Shown: positions 1 to 8,955 of the stretch, piece after piece | Position numbering within the stretch: position 1 is the stretch's first letter | Layout of the letters: each line of letters begins with the position of its first letter | Origin: G963666705 sp963666705 | GTDB lineage: Bacteria; Pseudomonadota; Alphaproteobacteria; CADEGL01 | Reading direction: 5' to 3' | Length of the DNA stretch: 64,000 nucleotides | Assembly (NCBI GenBank): GCA_963666705.2 | Contig: CAXXKO010000004.1 | Location: forward strand, 1 to 64,000 | Translations under genes and position numbers: made by a program | The notes under the pieces: model-generated | What the model was told of the DNA's origin: nothing | What the model saw: the letters and a program-made list of their open reading frames with translations, nothing else | Database searches by the model: none

Positions 1-972
1 CACACCAAGCTCTACCACATGGGCATCCGCGGGCGCGTCGCCCGCGCCACCTTGGCCGACGCCAACGAGAGGCGCGACTGGCGCATCCATGCCGACTTCG
101 CCCAGGCGCTGATCCGCATCGCCCGGCCGCTCTATGCCCAAGACAGCTTCGGCCTCGAGCTCGACCACACCGTCTATGCCCTCGACTCGACCACCATCGA
201 CCTCTGCCTCGCGGTCTTCCCCTGGGCCCCGTTCCAGCGCACCAAGGCCGCCATCAAGCTCCACACCCTCTTGGATCTGCGCGGCAATATCCCAACTTTC
301 ATCCATATCAGCGACGGCCGATGGCACGACGTGAGGGTGCTCGACGAGCTGGTCCCCGAGCCCGGCGCCTTCTACGTCCTGGACCGCGGATACATCCATT
401 TCGCCCGCCTCCATCGCCTGAGCCAGGGCGCCGCCTTCTTCGTCGTCCGGGCACGGGCCAAGTTCCAGTTCCGCAGGATCGCGTCCCGCGCAATCGACAA
501 GACCACCGGCCTGCGCTGCGACCAGACCATCCGCACCGCCGGCCAGCACACCGCCACCGACTACCCGGACAGGCTCCGCCGCGTCCGATACCGCGACCCC
601 GAGAGCGGCAAGGCCTTCACCTTCCTGACCAACAACTTCACCCTGCCGGCGCTGACCATCGCCCAGCTCTACAAATGCCGCTGGCAGGTCGAGCTGTTCT
701 TCAAATGGATCAAGCAGCACCTGCGCATCAAGCGCTTCTACGGCACCTCCGAGAACGCCGTCAAATCCCAGATCTGGATCGCCGTCTCCGTCTATGTGTT
801 GATCGCCATCGTCAAGAAGCGCTTGGCTATCAACGCCAGCCTCTACACAATCCTCCAGGTCCTCAGCCTCACCGTCTTCGAAAAAACACCGCTCCTTCAA
901 TTGCTTACAAATCCAGAAACCACGACACCAATCCACCCCCATGCTAACCAATTGAATCTATTCGACTATTAA
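1..972 (+). CDS. IS4-family transposase, 5' end outside window
   Basis: DDE transposase of the IS4 family (DUF4372 plus Transposase_11 type), open from the first base of the window. The visible protein is identical in sequence to the C-terminal part of the 389-residue copy encoded at 18250-19419. It retains the three acidic regions: the first Asp in YALDSTTID, the second in YVLDRGYIHF, and the Y-2-R-3-E-6-K signature in YKCRWQVELFFKWIK. Nothing in the visible part suggests inactivation. The right end of the element lies seven bases beyond the stop codon. Confidence 0.92.
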   Translation, partial: HTKLYHMGIRGRVARATLADANERRDWRIHADFAQALIRIARPLYAQDSFGLELDHTVYALDSTTIDLCLAVFPWAPFQRTKAAIKLHTLLDLRGNIPTFIHISDGRWHDVRVLDELVPEPGAFYVLDRGYIHFARLHRLSQGAAFFVVRARAKFQFRRIASRAIDKTTGLRCDQTIRTAGQHTATDYPDRLRRVRYRDPESGKAFTFLTNNFTLPALTIAQLYKCRWQVELFFKWIKQHLRIKRFYGTSENAVKSQIWIAVSVYVLIAIVKKRLAINASLYTILQVLSLTVFEKTPLLQLLTNPETTTPIHPHANQLNLFDY

Positions 973-979
973 CCGGACA
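1..979 (+). mobile_element. IS4-family insertion sequence, right part (left end outside window)
   Basis: Bases 1-979 match the right three quarters of the complete IS4-family copy at 18114-19426; the only difference I noticed is a silent TTC/TTT change near the end. The element ends in CCGGACA, the inverted complement of the TGTCCGG left end of the full copy. It is inserted into a glycosyltransferase gene on the opposite strand. The adjoining four bases are CTGG, where the complete copy has CTAG, so the target duplication cannot be confirmed without the left flank. Confidence 0.9.
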
Positions 980-1763
980 CTGGTGACTTGATGCCCTTCT
1001 TCTGGCCGATCTGTCCTACATATAGGATGCGGAAGGGGCCCTTGCGAGGTACGTCGGCGGGCCGGAAACGCGCGCTGTCGACCCCGTAGGGCAGGAGCGC
1101 TATGCGCGCGGGCGCCACGCCGCGGGCGATCAGGGTCTCGCGCACATAGCCCGAGGGGACGAGCACCCGGTCGGCCTCGATCGCCTCCAATCGGCAGCGC
1201 TCGGCCGCCTCGGCGGGCGTGTCCACCGCGAGGCTGTCGGCGAATTCGGGGTTGAGCGCGGCCTCCTCGCGGTAGATGGCGAGGGCGTCGAGCACGTGGC
1301 CCGTGCATTGGTTGAGCACGGTCGCGATGCCGAGCGCCTTCGCCGCGCGGAAGGTATCAAGCGCGAAGCTGTCGTGGGAGATCGCGACCTCCGGGTCCAG
1401 GAGCCGCAGGCGCCGGGCGACGTGACGGTCGAGCGCATAGCCGCGTTCGAGCGCGAGCCCCGCGCGGTGACGCTGCTCGAAGCCGAGCCGCTTGGCCGCG
1501 ATGTGCTTGATCTCGGGCCAGGGGTGGAGGCCGACGCGCGCGCCGTCGATGCCGTCCCGGTGCCGGCGGCGCAACTCGCGCTCGAGGTGCCGGCCGGCGG
1601 GGCCGGGGACGAGGCCCACGAGCGTGGAGAGCAGCCCCGGCTTGCGATAGTAGAATCCGGTCTCGAACCGGTAGGGGTAGCCGAGCGCGTCGAGCGAGGC
1701 GACGAGCTGGTAGGCGAGCGGGTTGGACCCGCCATGGGTGACGAGGATCCGGGGCCGTCGCAT
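980..1763 (-). pseudogene. Glycosyltransferase truncated by IS4 insertion
   Basis: The protein begins MRRPRILVTHGGSNPLAYQL and has a GT-B glycosyltransferase fold pattern with a typical family-4 linker (PYGVDSARFRPAD) leading to the donor-binding domain (FRILYVGQIGQKKG). At that point the IS4 element interrupts it and the frame ends after five IS-encoded residues (SPVSG). About 260 residues remain, so the C-terminal nucleotide-sugar domain, including the usual EX7E motif, is gone. It starts 14 bp after the upstream glycosyltransferase and was the last gene of the minus-strand polysaccharide operon. The remnant is almost certainly non-functional; the missing 3' part should lie beyond the left end of the IS. 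Confidence 0.85.
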
Positions 1764-1777
1764 GCCCTCTTCCGCGC

Positions 1778-2974
1778 TCACGCCCGCCGCCCCGCGAGCT
1801 CGCGATAGACGCGGAGGTAGCCGGCCGCCATCGCCTGGCGGGAAAAGCCTTCGGCCCATGCCGGCCCCGCTTCGGCCACCCGCCGACGGTGCGCCGCATC
1901 CTCGAGAAGCCGGCCCATGCCGCGGGCGATGTCCGCCGGCTCCTCGGGGTCGACGAGGAGGCCGAGCGCGCCCGTGACCTCCGGCAGGGCGCCGCGGTCG
2001 GCCACCACGCAGGGCACGCCGCAGGCCAGGCATTCGACGGCGGGCAGCCCGAACCCCTCGGAGAGGGAGGGGAACACGAGGCCGGCCGCGCCGCGGTAGA
2101 GCGCCGCCATCTGTCGCGGGGACACGCCCTCCTCGACCAGGCGCAGGCGCCCGGCGACTCCCGCCTCGTGCGCGATCGCCAGCACCCTCTCCTTCGCTCC
2201 CGGGACCGCGCCGTAGGCGCCCACATTCACCACCCGCGCGTCGCCCGCCACCAGGGCGAGGGCGCGGAACAAGCCCTCCGGGTTTTTGCGCCCGGTCAGG
2301 ACGCCGGCGTGGAGGAAGTAGGTCGCGGGGACGCCCAGCGCGCGGCGCGCGGCCCCGTCATCGTCCTCGGCGTCGGGCCGAAAGGTGTCGAGGTCGATGC
2401 CGTTATGGACGAAGGAGACGGCCGTCCGCCCGCGCGCGTACCGCGCGCCATAGTCCGCCGCCACCGCCTGGGAGACGCCGACCACCCTCGTTGCCGTCAC
2501 CAGGCGGTCGCACATATGCCTATAGCCCGGCCAGCCCGGCCGCACCCAGTCGAAGAACTCGTGCAGGGTCGCCACGCTCGGGCACGGGGCGCCGCGCGGC
2601 GGTGGGGTATGGTCGAGCATGTGGAGCACGTCGAGCGCCATCGCGCCCAGGCCCATGGCGAGGCCGAGCTCGGTCTCGATGAGGTTGAGCGCCTGGGTGT
2701 ATTTGCGCCGCCGGTCCATTCGCGGCCACAGGCCGGTGAGGCCGATGACCCGCGTCTCGTGCCGGGGGGCGGCGGCGATCAGGCGGGCGAGCGGCTCGGG
2801 CACGGGCTCGCGGCTCACGAGCGCCACCAGCACGATCTCCTCCGGCGATTCCGCGAGGCCGCGCACGAGGTTCTGGCTGAAGATGCCGACGCCGCCGAGC
2901 GCCCCCACGGGGGAGTTGAGCCAGGCCCGCTGAAGCCAGCGCAGATCGATACCGATGCGCAGGGGGGCGCTCAC
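1778..2974 (-). CDS. Glycosyltransferase family 4
   Basis: A 398-residue GT-B enzyme, probably a cytoplasmic or membrane-associated sugar transferase for a surface polysaccharide. It starts at a GTG that overlaps the TGA of the flippase gene (GTGA), giving the N-terminus VSAPLRIGIDLRW. A glycine-rich acceptor loop (GALGGVGIFSQNLVRGL) is followed by the C-terminal donor domain with LHAGVLTGRKNPEGL and the EX7E-type region FPSLSEGFGLPAVECLACG, which holds the catalytic and phosphate-binding glutamates of GT4 enzymes. The sugar and acceptor cannot be told from sequence. Translational coupling to the flippase supports a role in assembling the same glycan. Confidence 0.88.
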   Translation of the reverse strand: MSAPLRIGIDLRWLQRAWLNSPVGALGGVGIFSQNLVRGLAESPEEIVLVALVSREPVPEPLARLIAAAPRHETRVIGLTGLWPRMDRRRKYTQALNLIETELGLAMGLGAMALDVLHMLDHTPPPRGAPCPSVATLHEFFDWVRPGWPGYRHMCDRLVTATRVVGVSQAVAADYGARYARGRTAVSFVHNGIDLDTFRPDAEDDDGAARRALGVPATYFLHAGVLTGRKNPEGLFRALALVAGDARVVNVGAYGAVPGAKERVLAIAHEAGVAGRLRLVEEGVSPRQMAALYRGAAGLVFPSLSEGFGLPAVECLACGVPCVVADRGALPEVTGALGLLVDPEEPADIARGMGRLLEDAAHRRRVAEAGPAWAEGFSRQAMAAGYLRVYRELAGRRA

Positions 2975-4275
2975 GCCTTCGTCCTTCCAGGCGCGCGCAA
3001 CGCGCGCAGCCCCTCGACCGCCAGCCGCCAGTCGGCCATCGTGGGTCTGAACAGGGTGCCGAGCCGGGTATCGAGCGCCCGCCGCGCCGCCAGGGCAAGA
3101 TAGGTGGCGGCGCCGAACTGGGAGATCACGAAGGCCAACGCGGCGCCCGCTATACCAAAGGCGCCGAGGAGGACCGGCAAGGCGACCACGTTGATGGCCA
3201 GCGCCGTCAGCTCGGCCCGGCTGATGGGGCCGGTCCTGTCGTGGGCCTTCAGGCCCTGGATCAGGATGGTCTTGCAGGCGACGGCGATGGCCCCCAACGC
3301 GAGGATGCGCAGAATCGGGCTCGCCGGCAGGAAGTCGGCGGCATAGAGCAGCTCGATGACCCACGGGGCCAGTGCGATGAGCGCCATCGCCGCCAGCACC
3401 GCCACCAGAATCGAGAGGCGCAAGTAGCGGCCCAGGACCTGGACTTTGCCTGCCGCGGTCTCCTGGCTCGCGACCTTGGGGAAGGCGAGGGCCGAGAGCA
3501 GGGTGATGAAGCCGGACGCGGCGCCCATGAGGCCGAGGGCCACGGCGTAGAAGCCGAAGCTCGACGCCGATTGCCATTGCGAGACGAGCATCTGGTCGAG
3601 CCGCCCGTTGACGATCAGCAGCACGTTGCCGAGGTGGATCGGCCAGATATAGAGGACAAAGCGCTTCATGAGGGCGAAATCGGGTCGCCAGCCGAGCCAG
3701 CCCGCGCGCCGGATCAGGTGGATCGTGAGCAGGAGGATGGCGAGGTTGGCGAGCAGCAGGCTGGTGGCGAAGGAAAAGACCGAGGCCAGGCCGAGAACCA
3801 GGAAGACGAGGATGAAGGCGAGGTAGAAGGCGTTGACCAGGACGCGCAGGAGGTTCCAGGTCGCGAATCTGAGGCCGCCCTGGAACATGCCGATGGCGTA
3901 GAGGGCGACGGCGCCGAGCGGCACGTAGATGAAGAAGAGCGTGGCGACCTCGCGCACCTCGGGCCGGTAATCGGCATAGAGGTATGGGACGAGCGCCATG
4001 CCGACGGCCGCGGCGGGTATGCCGACCGAGAGGCCGAGCGCCGCGGCCGAGGCCAGGACGCGGCCGTGGGGGACGTCCTTGTCGGCGATCCAGTAGATGA
4101 CCGCGTCCACGACGGCGACGGCGGTGAGCGCGGCGAGCAGTTGCGGCCACAGGAGGACGGCCGCCAGCTCGCCCCGCCCGTCCGGGCCGAGGAGGCGCGC
4201 CGCCAGCACACCGGTCGCGATGTTGGTGAGGGCGAGCGCCACATAGGCGATGGCCGAGGCCAGGATGTCCTTCAT
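2971..4275 (-). CDS. Wzx-like polysaccharide flippase (MOP superfamily)
   Basis: A 434-residue integral membrane protein with about 12-14 hydrophobic helices starting directly at the N-terminus (MKDILASAIAYVALALTNIA). The conserved first-helix/loop motif of polysaccharide exporters is visible (GVLAARLLGPDGRGELAAV). Members of this family flip undecaprenyl-linked repeat units or lipid-linked glycans across the inner membrane. It sits between a methyltransferase and a glycosyltransferase gene and overlaps the latter by 4 bp. No Wzy polymerase or Wzz regulator is visible in the window, so the export route is incomplete here. A flippase for a single-unit glycan is possible. Confidence 0.85.
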   Translation of the reverse strand: MKDILASAIAYVALALTNIATGVLAARLLGPDGRGELAAVLLWPQLLAALTAVAVVDAVIYWIADKDVPHGRVLASAAALGLSVGIPAAAVGMALVPYLYADYRPEVREVATLFFIYVPLGAVALYAIGMFQGGLRFATWNLLRVLVNAFYLAFILVFLVLGLASVFSFATSLLLANLAILLLTIHLIRRAGWLGWRPDFALMKRFVLYIWPIHLGNVLLIVNGRLDQMLVSQWQSASSFGFYAVALGLMGAASGFITLLSALAFPKVASQETAAGKVQVLGRYLRLSILVAVLAAMALIALAPWVIELLYAADFLPASPILRILALGAIAVACKTILIQGLKAHDRTGPISRAELTALAINVVALPVLLGAFGIAGAALAFVISQFGAATYLALAARRALDTRLGTLFRPTMADWRLAVEGLRALRAPGRTKA

Positions 4276-4289
4276 GGCCGCTGCCCCCG

Positions 4290-4922
4290 TCAGGCGGCCC
4301 GGTCGAGGCGCGCGAGGTGCTCGACCCCGAGAGGGGTTGAGCAGCGCACCAGGCGTCTGACGCGAAGCCCGGCCTCGCGCGCCATACCGTCGAGCTCGGC
4401 GCGGGATAGGGGATAGGATTCGACCAGGCCGCGGCGGCGCCAGAGGGCGCGGGACACCGGACCGAAGACGGCGAAGGAGCAGATCACGCCCAAGCGCGAG
4501 ACGCGGCCGAATTCGGCCAGGGCGCGGCGCTGCACGGGCTGGGGCAGGTGCTTGGTGAGGGCGAAGGAGAACGTGAAATCCACGCTGGCGTCGGCGAGTG
4601 GCAGGTGCTCGACCTCGCCTGCGAGGAAGGCGGCCTCGATCCCGAGGGCATCCGCCCGCCCCCGCGCCCGGCCCAGCATGGCGGGTGAGAGGTCGAGCCC
4701 CACGATGCGGCCCCCCCGGTCCGCGATCGCGTCGAGCCAGCGGCCGTTGCCGCACGGGCAATCGAGCACCGTGGCTCCCTCGGGAATATGGGCCGTGAGC
4801 CGTGCGACCGCGCGCCGCTCCAGCGCCCGCCGGTAGCGGCCGAGCGGCCCGCGCCCGCCGGTGCCGTCCGCGTCACGGTAGTGCTCGGCGGCGCGGGCGT
4901 CCTGATAGGCGGCGCGGGCGCC
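4290..4922 (-). CDS. Class I SAM-dependent methyltransferase, start codon unclear
   Basis: Rossmann-fold methyltransferase. Motif I is VLDCPCGNGRWLDAIADRGG, followed by IVGLDLSPAML and the motif IV-like region DFTFSFALTKHLP. The frame is open back to 4922 and the upstream residues (AYQDARAAEHYRD, then YRRALERR) look like genuine methyltransferase N-terminus. However, that stretch has no ATG, GTG or TTG until the GTG at 4769, which lies inside motif I; a TAA precedes it at 4923-4925. Either the gene lost its 5' end, an unusual start is used, or there is a sequence error. The gap to the upstream glycosyltransferase is only 7 bp. Substrate unknown. Confidence 0.7.
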   Translation of the reverse strand, partial: GARAAYQDARAAEHYRDADGTGGRGPLGRYRRALERRAVARLTAHIPEGATVLDCPCGNGRWLDAIADRGGRIVGLDLSPAMLGRARGRADALGIEAAFLAGEVEHLPLADASVDFTFSFALTKHLPQPVQRRALAEFGRVSRLGVICSFAVFGPVSRALWRRRGLVESYPLSRAELDGMAREAGLRVRRLVRCSTPLGVEHLARLDRAA

Positions 4923-4929
4923 TTAGCTT

Positions 4930-6063
4930 TCAGGCGGCGGCGAGGACATGCTCGTAGACCTCGATTTTGCGCTCGGACACGGCCGCGAGCGAGAAGTCGC
5001 GCAGCGCCTTCTCCCGCCCGCGCCGGCCCAGCCCGGCCCGCCGCGCGGGATCGGCGGCCAGTGTGGCGAGCGCGTCGGCGATACTCCCCGGCTCACCAGG
5101 TGCGGCGAGGAGGCCGGTGCCGTCGCCCAGGACCTCCGGGATGATGCCCGAACGGGTGCCGATGCTGGCCACGCCGCAGGCCAGCGCTTCGAGGAGGGCG
5201 TGGGCGTCGTGCTCCTGATGGTCGGGCAGCACGCGTGCCGGAAGGACGAAGATATCGAGGCCACGCAGGAATTCGGCGACCGCCGCCTGCGCCACCGTGG
5301 GCAGGACCTCGACCCATTCGTGCCTCACCGCCTCGGCGGCCAGCACGGCTTCGAGGTTGCCCTCGCCGAGCAGACTCAAGGTGATGTCGATGCCCGTCGC
5401 CGCCCGCGCCCGACCCGTTGCCTCGACGAGGTCGGCGAGGCCCTTGTGTGCCTCGAGCCGGCCGCAATAGCCGACCCTCACCCGGCCCGCTCGTCCCTCT
5501 CGGCCACCGGCGGGAGCGAAGACGGCCGTATCCACGCCCAGATGGTGGATCACCGTGATCCGCGCCGCCGGGACGGCGAAGGCTCGGCGGTAGAGGTCCG
5601 CCGTCATCCCGCTTGCCGCGATCACGTGATCGACGCGGGCGAGGCCGCGCCGGGCGAGCCGGTCCTTGAGCCGGCCGGCGGGGCCCGGGTAGCGGCGGTA
5701 GGTGTTCTTCTTGGCCGTGACCACCATGCGCGCGGCGGGTGCGTAGCGGGCGCGGCAGAAGGCTGCCTGCCAGAAGATGGCTGACCAGGGGTCGTGCTCG
5801 ACATGGACGATGTCCGGCGCGAAGGCCGCAAAGCCGAGGTCGCGGGAGCGCAGCAGGTAGATGGAGCCGGCCAGGCGGCGCGGGGGATAGAGCGCGAAGT
5901 CGCGCGCGTCCTCGCCGCGCGGCGCCTCGATCAGGTCCGAGAAGACCTGGTGGAGCCCGGCGTCGGGCGAGACGACGCGCACCGTCGCGTGGCGGGCCAG
6001 CTCGGCCACGTTCTTGCGGTTCTCGGCCGCGAGATAGGTGGGGGAGACGACGGCGATCCTCAA
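4930..6063 (-). CDS. Glycosyltransferase family 4
   Basis: A 377-residue GT-B transferase. The likely start is a TTG overlapping the TGA of the upstream GT9 gene (TTGA), giving LRIAVVSPTYLAAENRKN. The linker VIHHLGVDTAVFAPAGG precedes the donor domain (VRVGYCGRLEAHKGLADLVEA). The region PDHQEHDAHALLEALACGV corresponds to the EX7E segment that binds the nucleotide-sugar phosphate, with E in place of the usual E/D-rich start. Typical length for a GT4 enzyme. It lies in a tightly packed operon with the flippase and GT9 genes, so it probably adds one residue of the same glycan. Donor and acceptor unknown. Confidence 0.85.
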   Translation of the reverse strand: MRIAVVSPTYLAAENRKNVAELARHATVRVVSPDAGLHQVFSDLIEAPRGEDARDFALYPPRRLAGSIYLLRSRDLGFAAFAPDIVHVEHDPWSAIFWQAAFCRARYAPAARMVVTAKKNTYRRYPGPAGRLKDRLARRGLARVDHVIAASGMTADLYRRAFAVPAARITVIHHLGVDTAVFAPAGGREGRAGRVRVGYCGRLEAHKGLADLVEATGRARAATGIDITLSLLGEGNLEAVLAAEAVRHEWVEVLPTVAQAAVAEFLRGLDIFVLPARVLPDHQEHDAHALLEALACGVASIGTRSGIIPEVLGDGTGLLAAPGEPGSIADALATLAADPARRAGLGRRGREKALRDFSLAAVSERKIEVYEHVLAAA

Positions 6064-7154
6064 CGGGCGCCTTTCCCTTGGCACGGGGCGCCATCGTAGC
6101 ACCCGGCGGCGAGGACCGCGCGCGCGGCGTCGAGCACCTCCCCCGGCTCGATCGACAGGATGCAGGCCTTCTTCATCGCCATGCAGGTCTCGAGCCGGCA
6201 GTCGAAGCAGGGCGTGCGGTGATAGACGATTCTGTGCCCCTCCCCATGAGGGAACCAGACGCCGGGCTTGGCGCGCGCGCTGAAGACGGCGGCCGCCCGC
6301 GTGCCGACGGCGGCGGCGAGGTGCATGGGGCCGCCATCGTGGCCGAGGAAGGCGCGCGCCCGGGCGATGACGAGGGCGCTCACGCGCGGCGGCAGGCGGC
6401 CGCAGAGATTGAGGACCGGCCCCGACCAGCAGGCGGCCAGGCGGCCGGCCGCCGCCGCCTCGTCCGCCGCCCCGATGAGCGCGAGGCCGAGGCCGGGATG
6501 CTCGGGTGCCAGGTCCGTGAGCACCCGGCGCCAATTGTCGTCGCCCCAGTCCTTGACCTGGACCTTGGCGCCGTTGCTGAAGGCGAGGAAGCTGGCGGCG
6601 CCGGACCAGCCCGCAAGCGCCTCGTCGGCCGACCGCCTCTCTTCCGCCCTGAAGCCCAGGTCCCAGCTTTCGGGCGCGTCGATCCTGGCGTCGCCGAGGC
6701 GCGCCACACAGCGGGCCAGCCGTGCCGCTTCCGATTCCCACAGGTCGCGCTCGGGCAGGTAGCGGTTCTCGGCGCGGTCGCGGCGGAGGGGGGCGCCGAC
6801 GACGCGGGTGACGCCGCAAGAGCCGAAAAAGGCGAGGTCGCGCCAGGTCGCGAGGCGCCCGCGCGGCTCGGTCAGGTAGGCCATGAGGTCGGGCCGCCAG
6901 GCGCGGATCTCCCGGCTCAGGCGATGGAGCGGCCCCGGCCGCCGCAGGCCGATCGGGTAGCGCATGTAGCCGTGCGCGAGCCCGCTCTCCCCCAGGACGA
7001 GGCCGATGGGGGATTCCTTGCCGCTGGCTGGGACGTTGGTGAGGATGCGCCGCTCCGCGTCCGGGAAGGCGCGGGCGACCAGGTGCAGCGCCGGCAGGGT
7101 GACGATGGTATCGCCGAGGCTGCCGAGCCGGAAGATGAGGATTCGCCCGGCCAT
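6060..7154 (-). CDS. GT9-family glycosyltransferase (ADP-heptosyltransferase-like)
   Basis: A 364-residue protein of glycosyltransferase family 9, the family of LPS heptosyltransferases. Family features are the N-terminal ILIFRLGSLGDTIVTLPAL and the C-terminal nucleotide-sugar pocket ARAFLGHDGGPMHLAAAVGT. A cysteine-rich tail (CFDCRLETCMAMKKAC) follows, seen in several members. I chose the ATG at 7154 because a GAGGGG ribosome-binding site sits about 8 bases upstream; an ATG three codons earlier lacks spacing. ADP-heptose is the expected donor because gmhA and hldE lie in this window, but other GT9 enzymes use other sugars. Confidence 0.85.
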   Translation of the reverse strand: MAGRILIFRLGSLGDTIVTLPALHLVARAFPDAERRILTNVPASGKESPIGLVLGESGLAHGYMRYPIGLRRPGPLHRLSREIRAWRPDLMAYLTEPRGRLATWRDLAFFGSCGVTRVVGAPLRRDRAENRYLPERDLWESEAARLARCVARLGDARIDAPESWDLGFRAEERRSADEALAGWSGAASFLAFSNGAKVQVKDWGDDNWRRVLTDLAPEHPGLGLALIGAADEAAAAGRLAACWSGPVLNLCGRLPPRVSALVIARARAFLGHDGGPMHLAAAVGTRAAAVFSARAKPGVWFPHGEGHRIVYHRTPCFDCRLETCMAMKKACILSIEPGEVLDAARAVLAAGCYDGAPCQGKGAR

Positions 7155-7167
7155 GGGTGGCATCCCC

Positions 7168-8955
7168 TCACCCGGCCGTGGCGGCCCGGTAGACCTGCCG
7201 CGCCCAGCCGCGCATGCCGCGCTCGGCACCCGCCGCGCGCTCTCCGCCCTTGATCCAGTCGCGCACCGGCACGACAAAGCCGGTCTTGGGCCGGGCGAGC
7301 ACCTCTTCGGGCAGGGGGACAGGCGGGGTCGATGCCATGTCGCGCTTGGTGGGCGGGTGCGCGCCGGCCAGGGCCGGCGCCAGCGCCCGCAGCAGCACCG
7401 GGTCGACGAAAGGCACGCGAATCTCCAGCGAATGGGCCATGGCGGCCCAGTCGGCATCGCGCAGCAACTGGTTGCGCATGTACCAGGTCATCTCCAGCGC
7501 GCTCACGGTCTGGCGCGGGCCGTGGAGGCCGATCGTGGTCTCCTCGAGCCGCGTCATGGTCTCGAGGGCGGCCCAGCCTTCGCGCACCAGCTCGGCATCC
7601 AACAGGTCGGGCAGCTCCCACGGCATGAAGAGGCCGCGGCGCAGGAGGTACGCACCGCCCGCGCTGGTGCCGTATTCGATGAGGCTCGCGTATTTGGGCG
7701 AAGTGAGGCGCTTGAGGACGGGGGCCGAGACGCGGCGCACATTGCGGCCGAAGCACGGCAGCGCCCGCAGGGGGCCGAGCGCGCGCGAGAGCCTGGGAAT
7801 CTGCTCGAAGCTCGGGTAGCCGCCGAACAGCTCGTCGCTGCCGATGCCCGAGAGCGCCACCTTGAGGCCCGTGGCGGCCGTCTCGCGGGCGACGAAATAG
7901 GTGTTCACCCCATCGATGGTCGGCTGGTCCATGGCCGCCAGCAGGCCGGGGCGCGCGGCTTCGAAGTCCGCCCGCCGCACGCGCCGCGTCTCGTGCGCGG
8001 TGCCGAAGGCGGCGGCCACGCGCTCGGCCAGCGGCGCCTCGTCCTCCGGCGTGCCGGCATACTCGTCGAAGCCGAGGGTGACGGTGCGCAGGTCGGCCCC
8101 CGCCGTTTGCGACGCGAAGGCGGTGATGGTCGCGGAATCGAGGCCGGCGGAGAGGAAGACGCCCACCGGCACGTCCGCCACCAGGTGCTGGCCGACGCTG
8201 TCCGCCAGCAGGTCGCGCAGCGCGGTCGGGCGAAGGGGCTCGCCCTCGCCGCTGGCGGCCATGGTCTCGGCGACGGTGAAGAAGCGCTGGGGCGGCCGGG
8301 CGCCGTGGTGGTCGATCCACTGCGTGGCCCCGGCGGGCAGGGCGTGGATGTCGGCGTAGAGGGTATGCGGGTCGGGCACGTGGCCCCACAGGAAGAAGCC
8401 CACATGGCCGGCTGGCGAGGTCCCGGTGCCGGCGTGCCCGCCCGCGCGCAGCGCCTTCACCTGCGAGGCGACGCGGAAGCTGGCGCCATCGTCGGCGGTG
8501 TAGAGCGGCTTGATGCCGAACGGGTCGCGGGCGAGGAAGAGCCCCTCCCGCGCCGCGTCCCAGATGGCGAAGGTGTACATGCCGCGCAGGTGGTGCACCA
8601 TGTCGGCGCCGAAGCGCTCGTAGAGGTGCAGCAGCACCTCCGTGTCCGAGCGGGTGCGGAATTCGCGGCCCTCCTGGGCGAGGCGGTCGCGCAGGGCCTC
8701 GAAATTATAGATCTCGCCGTTGAAGGTGATGACCAGCGCGCCCTCGCCATGGGCCATGGGCTGGTGCCCGGCGGGCGAGGGGTCGATGATCGCGAGCCGC
8801 CGGTGGCCGAGGCCGACCCGGCCGTCGGGCGAGAGCCAGTTGCCGGAATCGTCGGGGCCGCGGTTGGCCATCGCGTCCCGGATCGCGGTCAGCTCCGCCT
8901 CGTCGACCGGTGGGGCCCGGGTGCCGTAGGCCAGGATCGCGACGATGCCGCACAT
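7168..8955 (-). CDS. asnB: Asparagine synthase (glutamine-hydrolysing), polysaccharide-locus type
   Basis: A 595-residue class B asparagine synthetase homologue that would transfer glutamine-derived ammonia to an activated carboxylate. Cys2 of MCGIVAILAYG is the glutaminase nucleophile, with the NTN-hydrolase motif RGPDDSG nearby. The pyrophosphate-binding loop of the synthetase domain reads FLSAGLDSAT (SAG in place of SGG, common in polysaccharide-locus paralogues), and GIGSDELFGGY follows. In such loci AsnB-like enzymes often amidate uronic acid residues rather than make asparagine; that is inference here. Its ATG overlaps the TAA of the preceding methyltransferase by one base. Confidence 0.92.
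   Translation of the reverse strand: MCGIVAILAYGTRAPPVDEAELTAIRDAMANRGPDDSGNWLSPDGRVGLGHRRLAIIDPSPAGHQPMAHGEGALVITFNGEIYNFEALRDRLAQEGREFRTRSDTEVLLHLYERFGADMVHHLRGMYTFAIWDAAREGLFLARDPFGIKPLYTADDGASFRVASQVKALRAGGHAGTGTSPAGHVGFFLWGHVPDPHTLYADIHALPAGATQWIDHHGARPPQRFFTVAETMAASGEGEPLRPTALRDLLADSVGQHLVADVPVGVFLSAGLDSATITAFASQTAGADLRTVTLGFDEYAGTPEDEAPLAERVAAAFGTAHETRRVRRADFEAARPGLLAAMDQPTIDGVNTYFVARETAATGLKVALSGIGSDELFGGYPSFEQIPRLSRALGPLRALPCFGRNVRRVSAPVLKRLTSPKYASLIEYGTSAGGAYLLRRGLFMPWELPDLLDAELVREGWAALETMTRLEETTIGLHGPRQTVSALEMTWYMRNQLLRDADWAAMAHSLEIRVPFVDPVLLRALAPALAGAHPPTKRDMASTPPVPLPEEVLARPKTGFVVPVRDWIKGGERAAGAERGMRGWARQVYRAATAG

Noticed and set aside
5739..7253. Long plus-strand frame opposite the glycosyltransferase genes
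   Set aside because: Antisense frames stay open in GC-rich DNA; codon composition and lack of recognisable domains mark it as a shadow, as with many others in the window.
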